From positions 1-11,669 of the forward strand of contig JADZFJ010000548.1 in assembly GCA_020849935.1 (NCBI GenBank): DNA of 11,669 bases. Reading direction: 5' to 3'. A program made the translations under genes and the position numbers. The number at the start of each line of letters is the position of its first letter. Within the stretch, counting starts at the first letter, position 1. This document shows, piece by piece, positions 1 to 7,983 of this stretch. Under the pieces are notes generated by a model, which was not told where the DNA came from, did no database searches, and saw nothing but the letters and a program-made list of their open reading frames with translations. This stretch comes from Crocinitomix sp. (lineage in GTDB: Bacteria; Bacteroidota; Bacteroidia; Flavobacteriales_D; Crocinitomicaceae).

Positions 1-22
1 CTGCAAGATTTTTTGAGAAAAC

Positions 23-166
23 TTTAAAATGTGACGAAAATCATCTTGGTGCGGTGGGTAATTGGCTCTTTTGGGGTTTGCCTGTGTGTCGGGTTGTGTG
101 AGGGGGCAAACCCCAAATGTGCCAATGTGGGCAGGCATAAAATTATTTTTTAAAATGTGCGGTGGG
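23..166. repeat. Short direct repeats bracketing the inverted repeat
   Basis: TTTAAAATGTG occurs at 23-33 and again at 149-159. GTGCGGTGGG occurs at 49-58 and again at 157-166. Both pairs lie in the same orientation on the two sides of the 61-126 inverted repeat. In the right-hand copy the two words overlap by GTG, whereas in the left-hand copy they are 15 nt apart. This nested arrangement suggests a structured element with defined ends, not chance sequence, but no transposase or known terminal repeat is visible. Confidence 0.6.
61..126. repeat. Long inverted repeat with 22-bp arms
   Basis: The arms at 61-82 and 105-126 are reverse complements over 22 positions with two mismatches; each contains the core TTTGGGGTTTGCC or its complement. 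The 22-nt loop (83-104) carries two TGTGTG runs around TCGGGT. As RNA from either strand it would fold into one long stable hairpin; as DNA it could extrude. There is no U tract after either arm, so a simple intrinsic terminator is unlikely. From memory, very similar sequences recur between genes in Bacteroidota accessory regions, but I cannot verify this here. Confidence 0.85.
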
Positions 167-336
167 AAAAATTTTTAAAACCATTTGGGTCGGATTGAGT
201 GTCGGAAAAGTCAGGTCGGTTTGTGTCAAGTTACAGCGAAATTGTCTGCTGAATTAAGGTCGTCCGAGAATTTATTTGGAAGTCAAAGTCTGGTCGTTTT
301 GGTGTTCGTTCGATGGTTGCACGGTCGTCTTTTAGG

Positions 337-500
337 CTTGCTTATAACTTATTAATACACGCAATTAATCAATAGTTTCAAGTCTTTGCATTTTTCTAAA
401 AAACACAGATTATCAGCAATATATGCGCATTTTTTTGTACGTATTTGTATTATAAAAATATTCACATTCATTACGTATAACATCTAAACAACCGTTAGCT
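337..500 (-). other. Paired GTTATA sites, recombination-site-like
   Basis: Read on the minus strand, AGCTAACGGTTGTTTAGATG is followed directly by TTATACGTAATG (about 499-468), and a second GTTATAAGCAAG lies near 348-337. The AAC...GTT arrangement around a GTTATA core resembles the core sites of integron cassette attC elements. The match to the GTTRRRY consensus is imperfect (GTTATAC, GTTATAA) and no full paired-arm attC is visible. The roughly 130 bp between the two sites has no ORF. This is weak evidence for a cassette boundary; it may simply be a family-specific intergenic repeat. Confidence 0.25.
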
Positions 501-666
501 ATATTCATTAAAATCCTGTCTCCAAAATCCGCACCCAAGATAAACATTTAAATTTCAACAAAAAATAGTACAAGCACCTAGTTTTCAAATTATTTTTGAA
601 CAGTAAAGCCCTGCTACTATTTAGAGAGTAATCAGTACAAATTTGTCCAATGTTTAAATTGGATCT

Positions 667-725
667 GCCGTAGGGACGTGATGCCTAACGTCCCAATGCA
701 CGGCTGACAGGGATTTACACCCCTG
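667..725. repeat. Double-hairpin palindromic repeat
   Basis: Two hairpins lie in tandem. The first has an inner stem GGGACGT (673-679) pairing with ACGTCCC (688-694) around an 8-nt loop, extended by an outer stem GCCGT (667-671) with ACGGC (700-704). The second has CAGGG (708-712) pairing with CCCTG (721-725) around 8 nt. All stems are perfect. The core resembles GGGACGYGATGC-type palindromes that I recall as scattered intergenic repeats in Bacteroidota genomes. No U tract follows on either strand, so it does not look like a terminator. Confidence 0.7.
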
Positions 726-761
726 ATTAGTTCAAAAGATTATTTATTTTCATTGGTTTTC

Positions 762-908
762 ATGAATAAGCTGCGCTTATTTGAAGCGATAGCTTGACGA
801 AGCAGAAAACTATTGAAGCGCCGCAAGCCATTTTGACTTTAGGAAAACATGGAGGGCGGACCGCTGAAATGTTTTGTGCAAGGAAACTTTAGCGAAGAGC
901 AGGAATAG
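762..908. repeat. Dyad-rich intergenic tract
   Basis: The tract contains a perfect 7-bp hairpin with a 3-nt loop (AATAAGC 765-771, GCTTATT 775-781), alternative GCTT/AAGC stems at 784-803, a direct repeat TTGAAGCG (781-788 and 813-820), and a concentric dyad at 844-875 in which AAAACAT and ATGTTTT surround GCGGaCCGC. It is more GC-rich than its flanks. A 19-codon reading frame (849-908, MEGGPLKCFVQGNFSEEQE) ends just before the LRR gene, but it has no promoter or ribosome site that I can see and I do not call it a gene. A multi-copy intergenic repeat is the most likely explanation. Confidence 0.5.
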
Positions 909-931
909 GTTCTAATAAAAAAAGAAAGGAC

Positions 932-1510
932 TTAAATCCCACAATCGCAACCAAGGTCAAATTCGAAAGTTACCCACGGCATGCGTTTTCGCCATTTTTC
1001 TTGAAATTCTTCACTGTAATTCATTCCGCGGAGGTCCAACGAACGGAGGTTGCGCAATTGCACCATGGATTCTGGAATTGTGGAAACGGTGTTAAACCAA
1101 AGATCTAGTTTTTGTAAATAAACCAAGTTGCCAATGCATTCTGGGATTTCGGAAATTGCATTTTTGCCCATGTATAAATGTGTTAAACTGGTATTTTGAC
1201 ATAATACAGCGGGGAAAACTTGGAATTTATTTTGTCCTAAATGCAGTGTTTTTAAGTGTGGAAATATAAAATTAGCAGGTAAATCGGTGAGTTTATTTTT
1301 TCGTAAATCGAGTTCGATTAGGTTCGTGAATTGGATAATTTCGGCAGGGACTTGGGCATAACCTTCGCGGCTGAGATCGAGACGGTACACAGAATCAGCT
1401 GGCACATTAAGCGCCTCGGTTAAGGAGGTAAAAACATAATTTTGTTGCGAATGGCTATAATTTACCAACATTAAGCCCATCCAACACAGCAAGGCATTCA
1501 ATTTTATCAT
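932..1510 (-). CDS. Secreted leucine-rich repeat protein
   Basis: This 192-residue protein has a signal peptide (residues 1-21, a hydrophobic stretch LLCWMGLMLV, then SHS before Gln22), so it should be exported to the periplasm or beyond. Residues 41-168 contain about six leucine-rich repeats of the LxxLDLxxNxLxxLP type (for example LIELDLRKNKLTDLP and LQKLDLWFNTVSTIP), a fold for protein-protein contacts. The C-terminus ends in a Cys-Asp-Cys motif; there is no anchor or sorting domain. The chosen ATG lies 56 nt inside the end of ribF. Later ATGs at codons 11 and 14 would destroy the signal peptide, which supports the upstream start. It is probably translated from the ribF message. The binding partner cannot be deduced; the LRR fold is certain, the function unknown. 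Confidence 0.85.
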   Translation of the reverse strand: MIKLNALLCWMGLMLVNYSHSQQNYVFTSLTEALNVPADSVYRLDLSREGYAQVPAEIIQFTNLIELDLRKNKLTDLPANFIFPHLKTLHLGQNKFQVFPAVLCQNTSLTHLYMGKNAISEIPECIGNLVYLQKLDLWFNTVSTIPESMVQLRNLRSLDLRGMNYSEEFQEKWRKRMPWVTFEFDLGCDCGI

Positions 1511-2405
1511 GTTTTAATTGTTCTTGTAAGTCGTTTAAACTATTAAAATGTTGTTCATCGCGGATCCATTCATACACCACCAACATGAGTTTTTCGCCGT
1601 AAATGTCTTGGTCAAAATCAAATAAATTCACTTCCATTCTAAGCTCATCACTTTCAGACAGGGTAGGTCTTGAACCTACATTCATCATACCTTGATAATG
1701 CACACCGTTGATAATAGCCCCAACCGCATACACGCCTTTTTTAGGTAAAAGTTGGTGTTGGTGCGTGGAAACCAAGTTGGCAGTTGGATAGCCTAAAGTG
1801 CGTCCTATTTGATCGCCATGAACCACTTCGCATTCGAATTGAAAATAATTCCCAAGGTAATTGGCAGCTAGGGACACCTTTCCTTCGGTAATTGCTTCAC
1901 GGATTTTGGTGGAGCTAATTTTGATTTCTCCCTCTGAAAAGGCAGGAATTTCTAATACCTTAAAATTGTGAATAGCGGACATGGTTTTAAGGAGGTGAAT
2001 GTCCCCCTCGCGGTTTCTGCCAAAATGGTGATTGTAGCCAATGGCTAAAATTTCCGTTTTAAGTTTTTTAACCAGTATTTCTTTGACAAAATCGCTGGCC
2101 GACAACCGAGAAAATTCTCGCGTGAATGGAAAAAGCACCAAATGATCGATTCCAAAACTGGCTAATTTTTTGATCCGTTCCTCGATGGATTGGATTAAAT
2201 TTAATCCGTGATCGTCGGGATATAAGACAATTCGCGGATGCGGATGAAAAGTAAAAATGACGGTTTCGCCGTTGATTTCGTCCGCACTTTTACGTAAAAG
2301 TGAGATTACTTTTTGATGACCTGTATGAACACCATCAAAAGTTCCTAAAGAGACTACAGCACTTTTAATGTGAGGAATTTCGTCTAAGGAATAATAAACT
2401 TTCAA
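1455..2405 (-). CDS. ribF: Bifunctional riboflavin kinase / FAD synthetase
   Basis: RibF phosphorylates riboflavin to FMN and adenylylates FMN to FAD in the cytoplasm. The N-terminal nucleotidyltransferase domain shows GTFDGVHTGH (residues 21-30), GYNHHFGRNREGD (123-135) and SSTKIR (164-169). The C-terminal kinase domain shows GRTLGYPTAN (201-210), NVGSRPT (242-248) and the likely catalytic Glu258 in MEVNLFDFD. At 316 residues the length is normal for the family. The start codon is TTG: no in-frame ATG exists upstream before the promoter, and the N-terminus MKVYYSLDEI followed by GTFDGVH fits family spacing. It is transcribed divergently from atpD, and its last codons overlap the start of the LRR gene. 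Confidence 0.97.
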   Translation of the reverse strand: MKVYYSLDEIPHIKSAVVSLGTFDGVHTGHQKVISLLRKSADEINGETVIFTFHPHPRIVLYPDDHGLNLIQSIEERIKKLASFGIDHLVLFPFTREFSRLSASDFVKEILVKKLKTEILAIGYNHHFGRNREGDIHLLKTMSAIHNFKVLEIPAFSEGEIKISSTKIREAITEGKVSLAANYLGNYFQFECEVVHGDQIGRTLGYPTANLVSTHQHQLLPKKGVYAVGAIINGVHYQGMMNVGSRPTLSESDELRMEVNLFDFDQDIYGEKLMLVVYEWIRDEQHFNSLNDLQEQLKHDKIECLAVLDGLNVGKL

Positions 2406-2437
2406 GGCAAATAATTGAAAATGTTGATATTTTTTAT

Positions 2438-2464
2438 CAAAGGTAAAGAAAAAACTTGCATCAA
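2438..2464 (-). promoter_or_regulatory. Predicted ribF promoter
   Basis: On the minus strand TACCTTTG (2445-2438) matches the Bacteroidota -7 consensus TAnnTTTG exactly, and TTG (2464-2462) lies 16 nt upstream as the -33 element, slightly closer than usual. Transcription would start near 2432, giving a leader of about 27 nt before the TTG start of ribF. The -33 region almost abuts that of the divergent atpD promoter, so the two may compete for polymerase. Confidence 0.55.
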
Positions 2465-2468
2465 GTCC

Positions 2469-4039
<1,571 letters not shown>

Positions 4040-4049
4040 TTTAAAAGAC

Positions 4050-4340
4050 ATGTTATTAGAAGTAATTACACCAGACGAAACGCTTTTTATTGGAAATATC
4101 TCACAAGTGGTGCTTCCAGGAATTGATGGGTCGTTTGGAATTTTGAAAAATCATGCCCCAATGATTTCTGCCCTAGCAAAAGGAACAGTGAAAGTAGATC
4201 AGTTGGTGGCTGAAAACAATAACGATGATTTTGAAGGAAAATATAACCTTGCTTTTAAAGACAAAGACAGTTTTACTTTTGAAATAAATGGTGGTGTGAT
4301 TGAAGTGAGAGAAAATAAAGTAATTGTCCTTGCTGAATAA
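4050..4340 (+). CDS. atpC: F1F0 ATP synthase epsilon subunit, short form
   Basis: AtpC forms part of the central stalk that couples rotation to catalysis. The 96-residue protein starts MLLEVITPDETLFIGNISQV and contains the beta-sandwich domain with the conserved LPGIDGSFGILKNHAPMISAL stretch split around residues 24-44, ending INGGVIEVRENKVIVLAE. E. coli epsilon is about 139 residues; the C-terminal two-helix domain that inhibits hydrolysis in other bacteria is absent here, as is usual in Bacteroidota. The ATG at 4050 was preferred over a TTG at 4026 that lies inside atpD. It is cotranscribed with atpD and followed by a terminator. Confidence 0.95.
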   Translation: MLLEVITPDETLFIGNISQVVLPGIDGSFGILKNHAPMISALAKGTVKVDQLVAENNNDDFEGKYNLAFKDKDSFTFEINGGVIEVRENKVIVLAE

Positions 4341-4358
4341 GGTATATAATTGATTTTG

Positions 4359-4392
4359 AAAAGGGATCCCGTAAAAGGTGATCCCTTTTTTT
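4359..4392 (+). terminator. Intrinsic terminator after atpDC
   Basis: AAAAGGGATC (4359-4368) pairs perfectly with GATCCCTTTT (4380-4389) around an 11-nt loop, and the run of T continues to 4392. The hairpin starts 18 nt after the atpC stop codon. The A-tract on the left arm could also give weak termination on the opposite strand. Confidence 0.92.
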
Positions 4393-4500
4393 GTTAAAGT
4401 GGCTTTGTCGTTTTATTTGTCAAAGTTCACGAGGTAAAAAAAATAGTGTTAACCTTTGTTAATTAAACAATTTAATACGAATTAAGGCGTTTAGTTAAAA

Positions 4501-4530
4501 TTGTAGAATAAAAAAATTCATGCAAATTTG
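4501..4530 (+). promoter_or_regulatory. Predicted uppS operon promoter
   Basis: TTG (4501-4503), a 19-nt spacer and CAAATTTG (4523-4530) match the Bacteroidota consensus with one mismatch (C for the first T of TAnnTTTG). The start of transcription would be near 4536, only about 9 nt before the uppS ATG. The AT-rich stretch between the atpC terminator and this element shows no other structure. Confidence 0.5.
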
Positions 4531-4544
4531 TTCTTCTTAAAGAA

Positions 4545-5303
4545 ATGAATTACAAAGAGAAGTTAGATATTAACCGGATTCCTGAACATGTCGCCATCAT
4601 AATGGACGGCAATGGTCGTTGGGCAACTGAAAAGGGGCAAATGCGCTTGGTTGGACATGCCACCGGCGTTGAATCAGTGCGTGAAGCCTTGACAGCCGCC
4701 ACAGATTTGCAAATTAAATACCTCACCTTATATGCTTTTTCAACTGAAAATTGGAACCGTCCAAAAGCTGAGGTAGATGGGTTGATGGATTTATTGGTGA
4801 CCACCATCGCCAGTGAACTTGAATCGTTAAACACTAATGATGTTCGTTTATTGACCATCGGAAATTCAGACGAACTGCCTGAAAGTTGTAAAAACGAATT
4901 ATTAAATGCGGTAAAACGCACGGAGAATAATAAAGGAACTGTATTGATTTTGGCCCTAAATTATAGTTCGAAATTGGAAATTAAGCAAGCGGTTAAACGC
5001 ATTGCAGAAAAATACAAACAAGGCGAAATTGAATTGGATGAAATCAATGAGGAATTGATTCAAAACCATTTATATACGGCTGGAATTCCAGATCCTGAAT
5101 TGATGATTCGAACAAGTGGTGAAATTAGAATTAGTAATTTTTTGCTTTGGCAATTAGCTTATAGCGAATTGCATTTCACCCCGGTTTTATGGCCAGATTT
5201 TAAGAAAGAAGATTTTTACCGCGCAATCTACGAATACCAATCGCGTCAACGACGTTTTGGAATGATTGCTGAACAATTGAACGAATTAAATAAAAATGAT
5301 TAG
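4545..5303 (+). CDS. uppS: Undecaprenyl diphosphate synthase
   Basis: UppS is the cis-prenyltransferase that adds isopentenyl diphosphate units to farnesyl diphosphate, making the lipid carrier for peptidoglycan and surface glycans. The 252-residue protein has the family motifs in order: MDGNGRW (20-26, with Asp21), GHATGVESVR (37-46), TLYAFSTENWNRP (61-73), LNYSSKLEI (138-146), and PDPELMIRTSGEIRISNFLLW split over 183-202 followed by AYSELHF (205-211), including Arg189, Arg195, Ser197 and Glu208. The usual NYGGR is NYSSK here, a moderate departure in a loop that is variable in this phylum. Its stop overlaps the bamA start by 8 nt (ATGATTAG), indicating translational coupling. Confidence 0.97.
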   Translation: MNYKEKLDINRIPEHVAIIMDGNGRWATEKGQMRLVGHATGVESVREALTAATDLQIKYLTLYAFSTENWNRPKAEVDGLMDLLVTTIASELESLNTNDVRLLTIGNSDELPESCKNELLNAVKRTENNKGTVLILALNYSSKLEIKQAVKRIAEKYKQGEIELDEINEELIQNHLYTAGIPDPELMIRTSGEIRISNFLLWQLAYSELHFTPVLWPDFKKEDFYRAIYEYQSRQRRFGMIAEQLNELNKND

Positions 5304-7902
5304 ATCACTTTTAGTCCTATTTTTTGCGGTCTTAACAATTGGTGCAAATGCCCAAATTGAAAAAGATAAAGTTATTGGGGGGGATGTTAGTTTTCTCACA
5401 CCTAAAAAATACACCATTGCGGCTACGCGGATCGAAGGCGTGGAATATTTGGATGAAGATGCTATTCGCTTAGTGTCTGGCTTAACTGTTGGGAAAGAAA
5501 TCACAATTCCGGGTCAAGATATCGCCCAAGCTATTCAAACATTGTGGGATCAAAATCTTTTTTCTGATGTTCAAATTGGCTATGATAGACCACCAATTGG
5601 AGATGACGTTTTTTTGGTGATTAAATTAACGGGACGACCAAAATTGGGGGGCTATCGTTTTGATGGAATTAGAAAAACGGAAGAGGATAAATTACGTGAA
5701 ATTCTAGAATTAAATGCAGGGAGCGATATCACAGAATCTTTACTCATCGACTCACGAACAATCATTCGCAATTACTACAACGACAAGGGTTTTTTAAATG
5801 CGAAAATTGACATTATTGAAACAATTGATACGACTGGTTTTAATTTAAGAAATTTAGTCATCAAAATTGATAAAAAAGAACGCGTTCGAATCGCTTATAT
5901 CAAGGTCTATAACAACGAAGTAGTTTCGACAGATGCGGATGTGAAAATGGTTAAAAAAATTAAGTCGAAATTGACGTTTTCCGATGGTGGAATCCGACGT
6001 TCGATGAAAGATACCAAACAAAAAGGCGTCATGCGAATTTTTAAACGTTCGAAATTTAACCGAACGGCGTACGAACGAGATAAGGTGGCCATTATTGATA
6101 AATACAATTCGATAGGTTTGCGAGATGCACGTGTGATCAGAGATTCTGTTTATACCATCGATGAAAAGCACATGGGAATTGATATCTTCATTGAACAAGG
6201 AAATCCGTATTATTTTGGAAACATTGTTTGGGTAGGAAATACAAAATACACCGATGGACAATTAGATACCATTGTTGGTATAAAACCGGGTGACTTATTT
6301 AACAGTGCTTTGCTTGAACAACGTATTTATGCCAGTCAAGATGGGCGGGATATTACTTCGGTTTACATGGACAGGGGGCATTTGTTTTTTAACATTCAAC
6401 CTGTTGAAGTAAGTATTAGCGAGGACAATAAGATTAATTACGAAATGCGTATTAGTGAGGGAAAAGAGGCGCGGATTCGTAACATCATCATTAACGGAAA
6501 TACCAAAACCAACGACCATGTTATTTTAAGGGAAATTAGAACCAAACCAGGTGATTTGTTTAACCGAAATGACATCATCCGTACGCAACGAGAATTGGCC
6601 AATTTGGGTTATTTTGATCCTGAACAATTTGGCGTAAATCCATTGCCAAATCCTGTAGATGGAACAGTGGATATCGAATACACCGTGGTTGAAAAATCAT
6701 CCGATCAAATTGAATTATCTGGCGGTTTTGGGGGCGGTAGGTTGATTGGAACCTTAGGTTTATCATTCACTAATTTTTCTACCAAAAACTTCTTTAAAAA
6801 AGGAGCTTGGCAACCGCTACCTGCAGGAGATGGACAACAATTAAGTTTGCGTGGACAAACATTTGGACGTGGTTATCAATCGTATAACTTGTCGTTTACT
6901 GAGCCTTGGTTAGGCGGTAAAAAACCGACCTCATTTACAATTTTTAGTTCTTATTCACTCTTGACAAACAGTTTGGCAAGGGATAACGAATTGTACAGCC
7001 AAACTTCTATCACTTCGCTCGGGGTGGGATTAGGTTCACGTTTAAAATGGCCAGATGATTATTTCCAGATTTATGGCGAATTCAATTATCAATATTATGA
7101 TTTGCAGAAATCACAGTATTTTATTTTCACCGATGGGTATTCGAACAATATATCTTTAAAAGGAGTTTTGTCCCGATCTTCGGTGAGTGAACCCATTTAT
7201 CCACGAAGTGGTTCCAAATTTACGTTGACTGTTAAAGCCACGTTGCCATATTCTTATTTTGATAAAATTGACGATGCAGATTATGCAAGTTTAACAGATC
7301 AAGAACGGTACAAATATGCCGAATACTACAAAATTAAATTCACTGGCGAGTGGTTTGCACCTTTAACCAAAAATAATAAATTGGTCTTACATCCTAAATT
7401 TGGTTTTGGATTTATGGGAGCCTACAATGCGGCTAAGGGTTATTCGCCATTTGAGCGATTTTATTTAGGAGGTAGTGGATTAAATGGGACCTGGCAATTT
7501 GATGGACGGGAAATTATCTCTTTGAGAGGATATACCGGAAATACCCCCATCTCTTCAGAAACAGGAGGAACGGTCATTGCAAAATATTCACTCGAATTGC
7601 GCTACCCAATCTCCTTAAATCCAAGTGCAACCATCTATGGCTTAATGTTTGCCGAAGCAGGAAACACATGGGATTCGTTTAGTAAATTTGATCCTTTTAA
7701 CGTAAAAAGATCTGCTGGCTTCGGTGTACGATTGTTTTTACCAATGTTTGGAATGCTCGGTGTGGATTTTGCTTGGGGATTTGATCCGTTGGATGTTGGA
7801 GCAGCAGGTGCGGGCTCACCAGATGCCGATCCAGGAGCTAATTCAAAAGGATATACCTTCGGATTTTTCCCAATCATTGGAATGAATATTGGTGATTTAT
7901 AA
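5296..7902 (+). CDS. bamA: Outer-membrane protein assembly factor BamA
   Basis: BamA inserts beta-barrel proteins into the outer membrane. The 868-residue precursor has a signal peptide (1-19, GANA before Gln20). About five POTRA domains follow in the periplasm: roughly 41-112, 116-192, 197-303, 304-389 and 392-467. The third is enlarged by a basic segment (about 216-262, rich in Lys and Arg). The barrel occupies about 470-868, with the FYLGGSGLNG stretch (722-731) and the loop-6 LRGY motif (743-746, the VRGF equivalent). The protein ends IIGMNIGDL; most barrel proteins end in an aromatic residue, so the final Leu is unusual. It is the second gene of the uppS-bamA-skp-skp operon. Confidence 0.95.
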   Translation: MIRSLLVLFFAVLTIGANAQIEKDKVIGGDVSFLTPKKYTIAATRIEGVEYLDEDAIRLVSGLTVGKEITIPGQDIAQAIQTLWDQNLFSDVQIGYDRPPIGDDVFLVIKLTGRPKLGGYRFDGIRKTEEDKLREILELNAGSDITESLLIDSRTIIRNYYNDKGFLNAKIDIIETIDTTGFNLRNLVIKIDKKERVRIAYIKVYNNEVVSTDADVKMVKKIKSKLTFSDGGIRRSMKDTKQKGVMRIFKRSKFNRTAYERDKVAIIDKYNSIGLRDARVIRDSVYTIDEKHMGIDIFIEQGNPYYFGNIVWVGNTKYTDGQLDTIVGIKPGDLFNSALLEQRIYASQDGRDITSVYMDRGHLFFNIQPVEVSISEDNKINYEMRISEGKEARIRNIIINGNTKTNDHVILREIRTKPGDLFNRNDIIRTQRELANLGYFDPEQFGVNPLPNPVDGTVDIEYTVVEKSSDQIELSGGFGGGRLIGTLGLSFTNFSTKNFFKKGAWQPLPAGDGQQLSLRGQTFGRGYQSYNLSFTEPWLGGKKPTSFTIFSSYSLLTNSLARDNELYSQTSITSLGVGLGSRLKWPDDYFQIYGEFNYQYYDLQKSQYFIFTDGYSNNISLKGVLSRSSVSEPIYPRSGSKFTLTVKATLPYSYFDKIDDADYASLTDQERYKYAEYYKIKFTGEWFAPLTKNNKLVLHPKFGFGFMGAYNAAKGYSPFERFYLGGSGLNGTWQFDGREIISLRGYTGNTPISSETGGTVIAKYSLELRYPISLNPSATIYGLMFAEAGNTWDSFSKFDPFNVKRSAGFGVRLFLPMFGMLGVDFAWGFDPLDVGAAGAGSPDADPGANSKGYTFGFFPIIGMNIGDL

Positions 7903-7925
7903 TAATTAATTTAAATTTGGCGATC

Positions 7926-7948
7926 TTTTGCTTTTAATAACAGCAAAA
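7926..7948 (+). other. Hairpin between bamA and the first skp gene
   Basis: TTTTGCT (7926-7932) pairs perfectly with AGCAAAA (7942-7948) around a 9-nt loop, in the 81-nt gap after bamA. No T-run follows, so it is not a standard terminator. It could be an RNA stability or processing element that lets the chaperone genes be expressed at a different level from bamA; that is inference. I see no good TAnnTTTG promoter in the gap. Confidence 0.45.
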
Positions 7949-7983
7949 TACGTTGAGAGTTGAAACGATAAAAATAAAAGAGA

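Larger units (their letters stand above)
1..931. other. Gene-free repeat-rich region
   Basis: I find no convincing coding region here; all frames are broken by stops and no recognisable protein motif appears. The first 340 bases of the plus strand are G/T-rich and poor in C, and contain GGTCG several times. The middle (about 340-660) is very AT-rich. From about 661 to 908 the sequence becomes more GC-rich and full of short dyads. The minus-strand ribF-LRR unit reads into this region, so it is the 3' flank of that unit. Its patchwork composition suggests several intergenic repeats or remnants of accessory DNA joined together, which is inference. The separate structures are listed individually. 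Confidence 0.75.

Noticed and set aside
634-646. Palindrome ACAAATTTGT as a promoter element
   Set aside because: It resembles a -7 element, but no -33 TTG is at the right distance and no gene follows.
905-945. Terminator of the ribF-LRR unit
   Set aside because: On the minus strand a T-run follows the LRR stop, but the only stem available (GGA/TCC) is three base pairs, too weak to call.
4550-4921. Minus-strand 123-codon frame within uppS
   Set aside because: Antisense shadow of a clearly conserved gene, with no recognisable protein.
5854-6261. Minus-strand frames within bamA
   Set aside because: Shadows of the bamA coding sequence; low complexity and no promoter.
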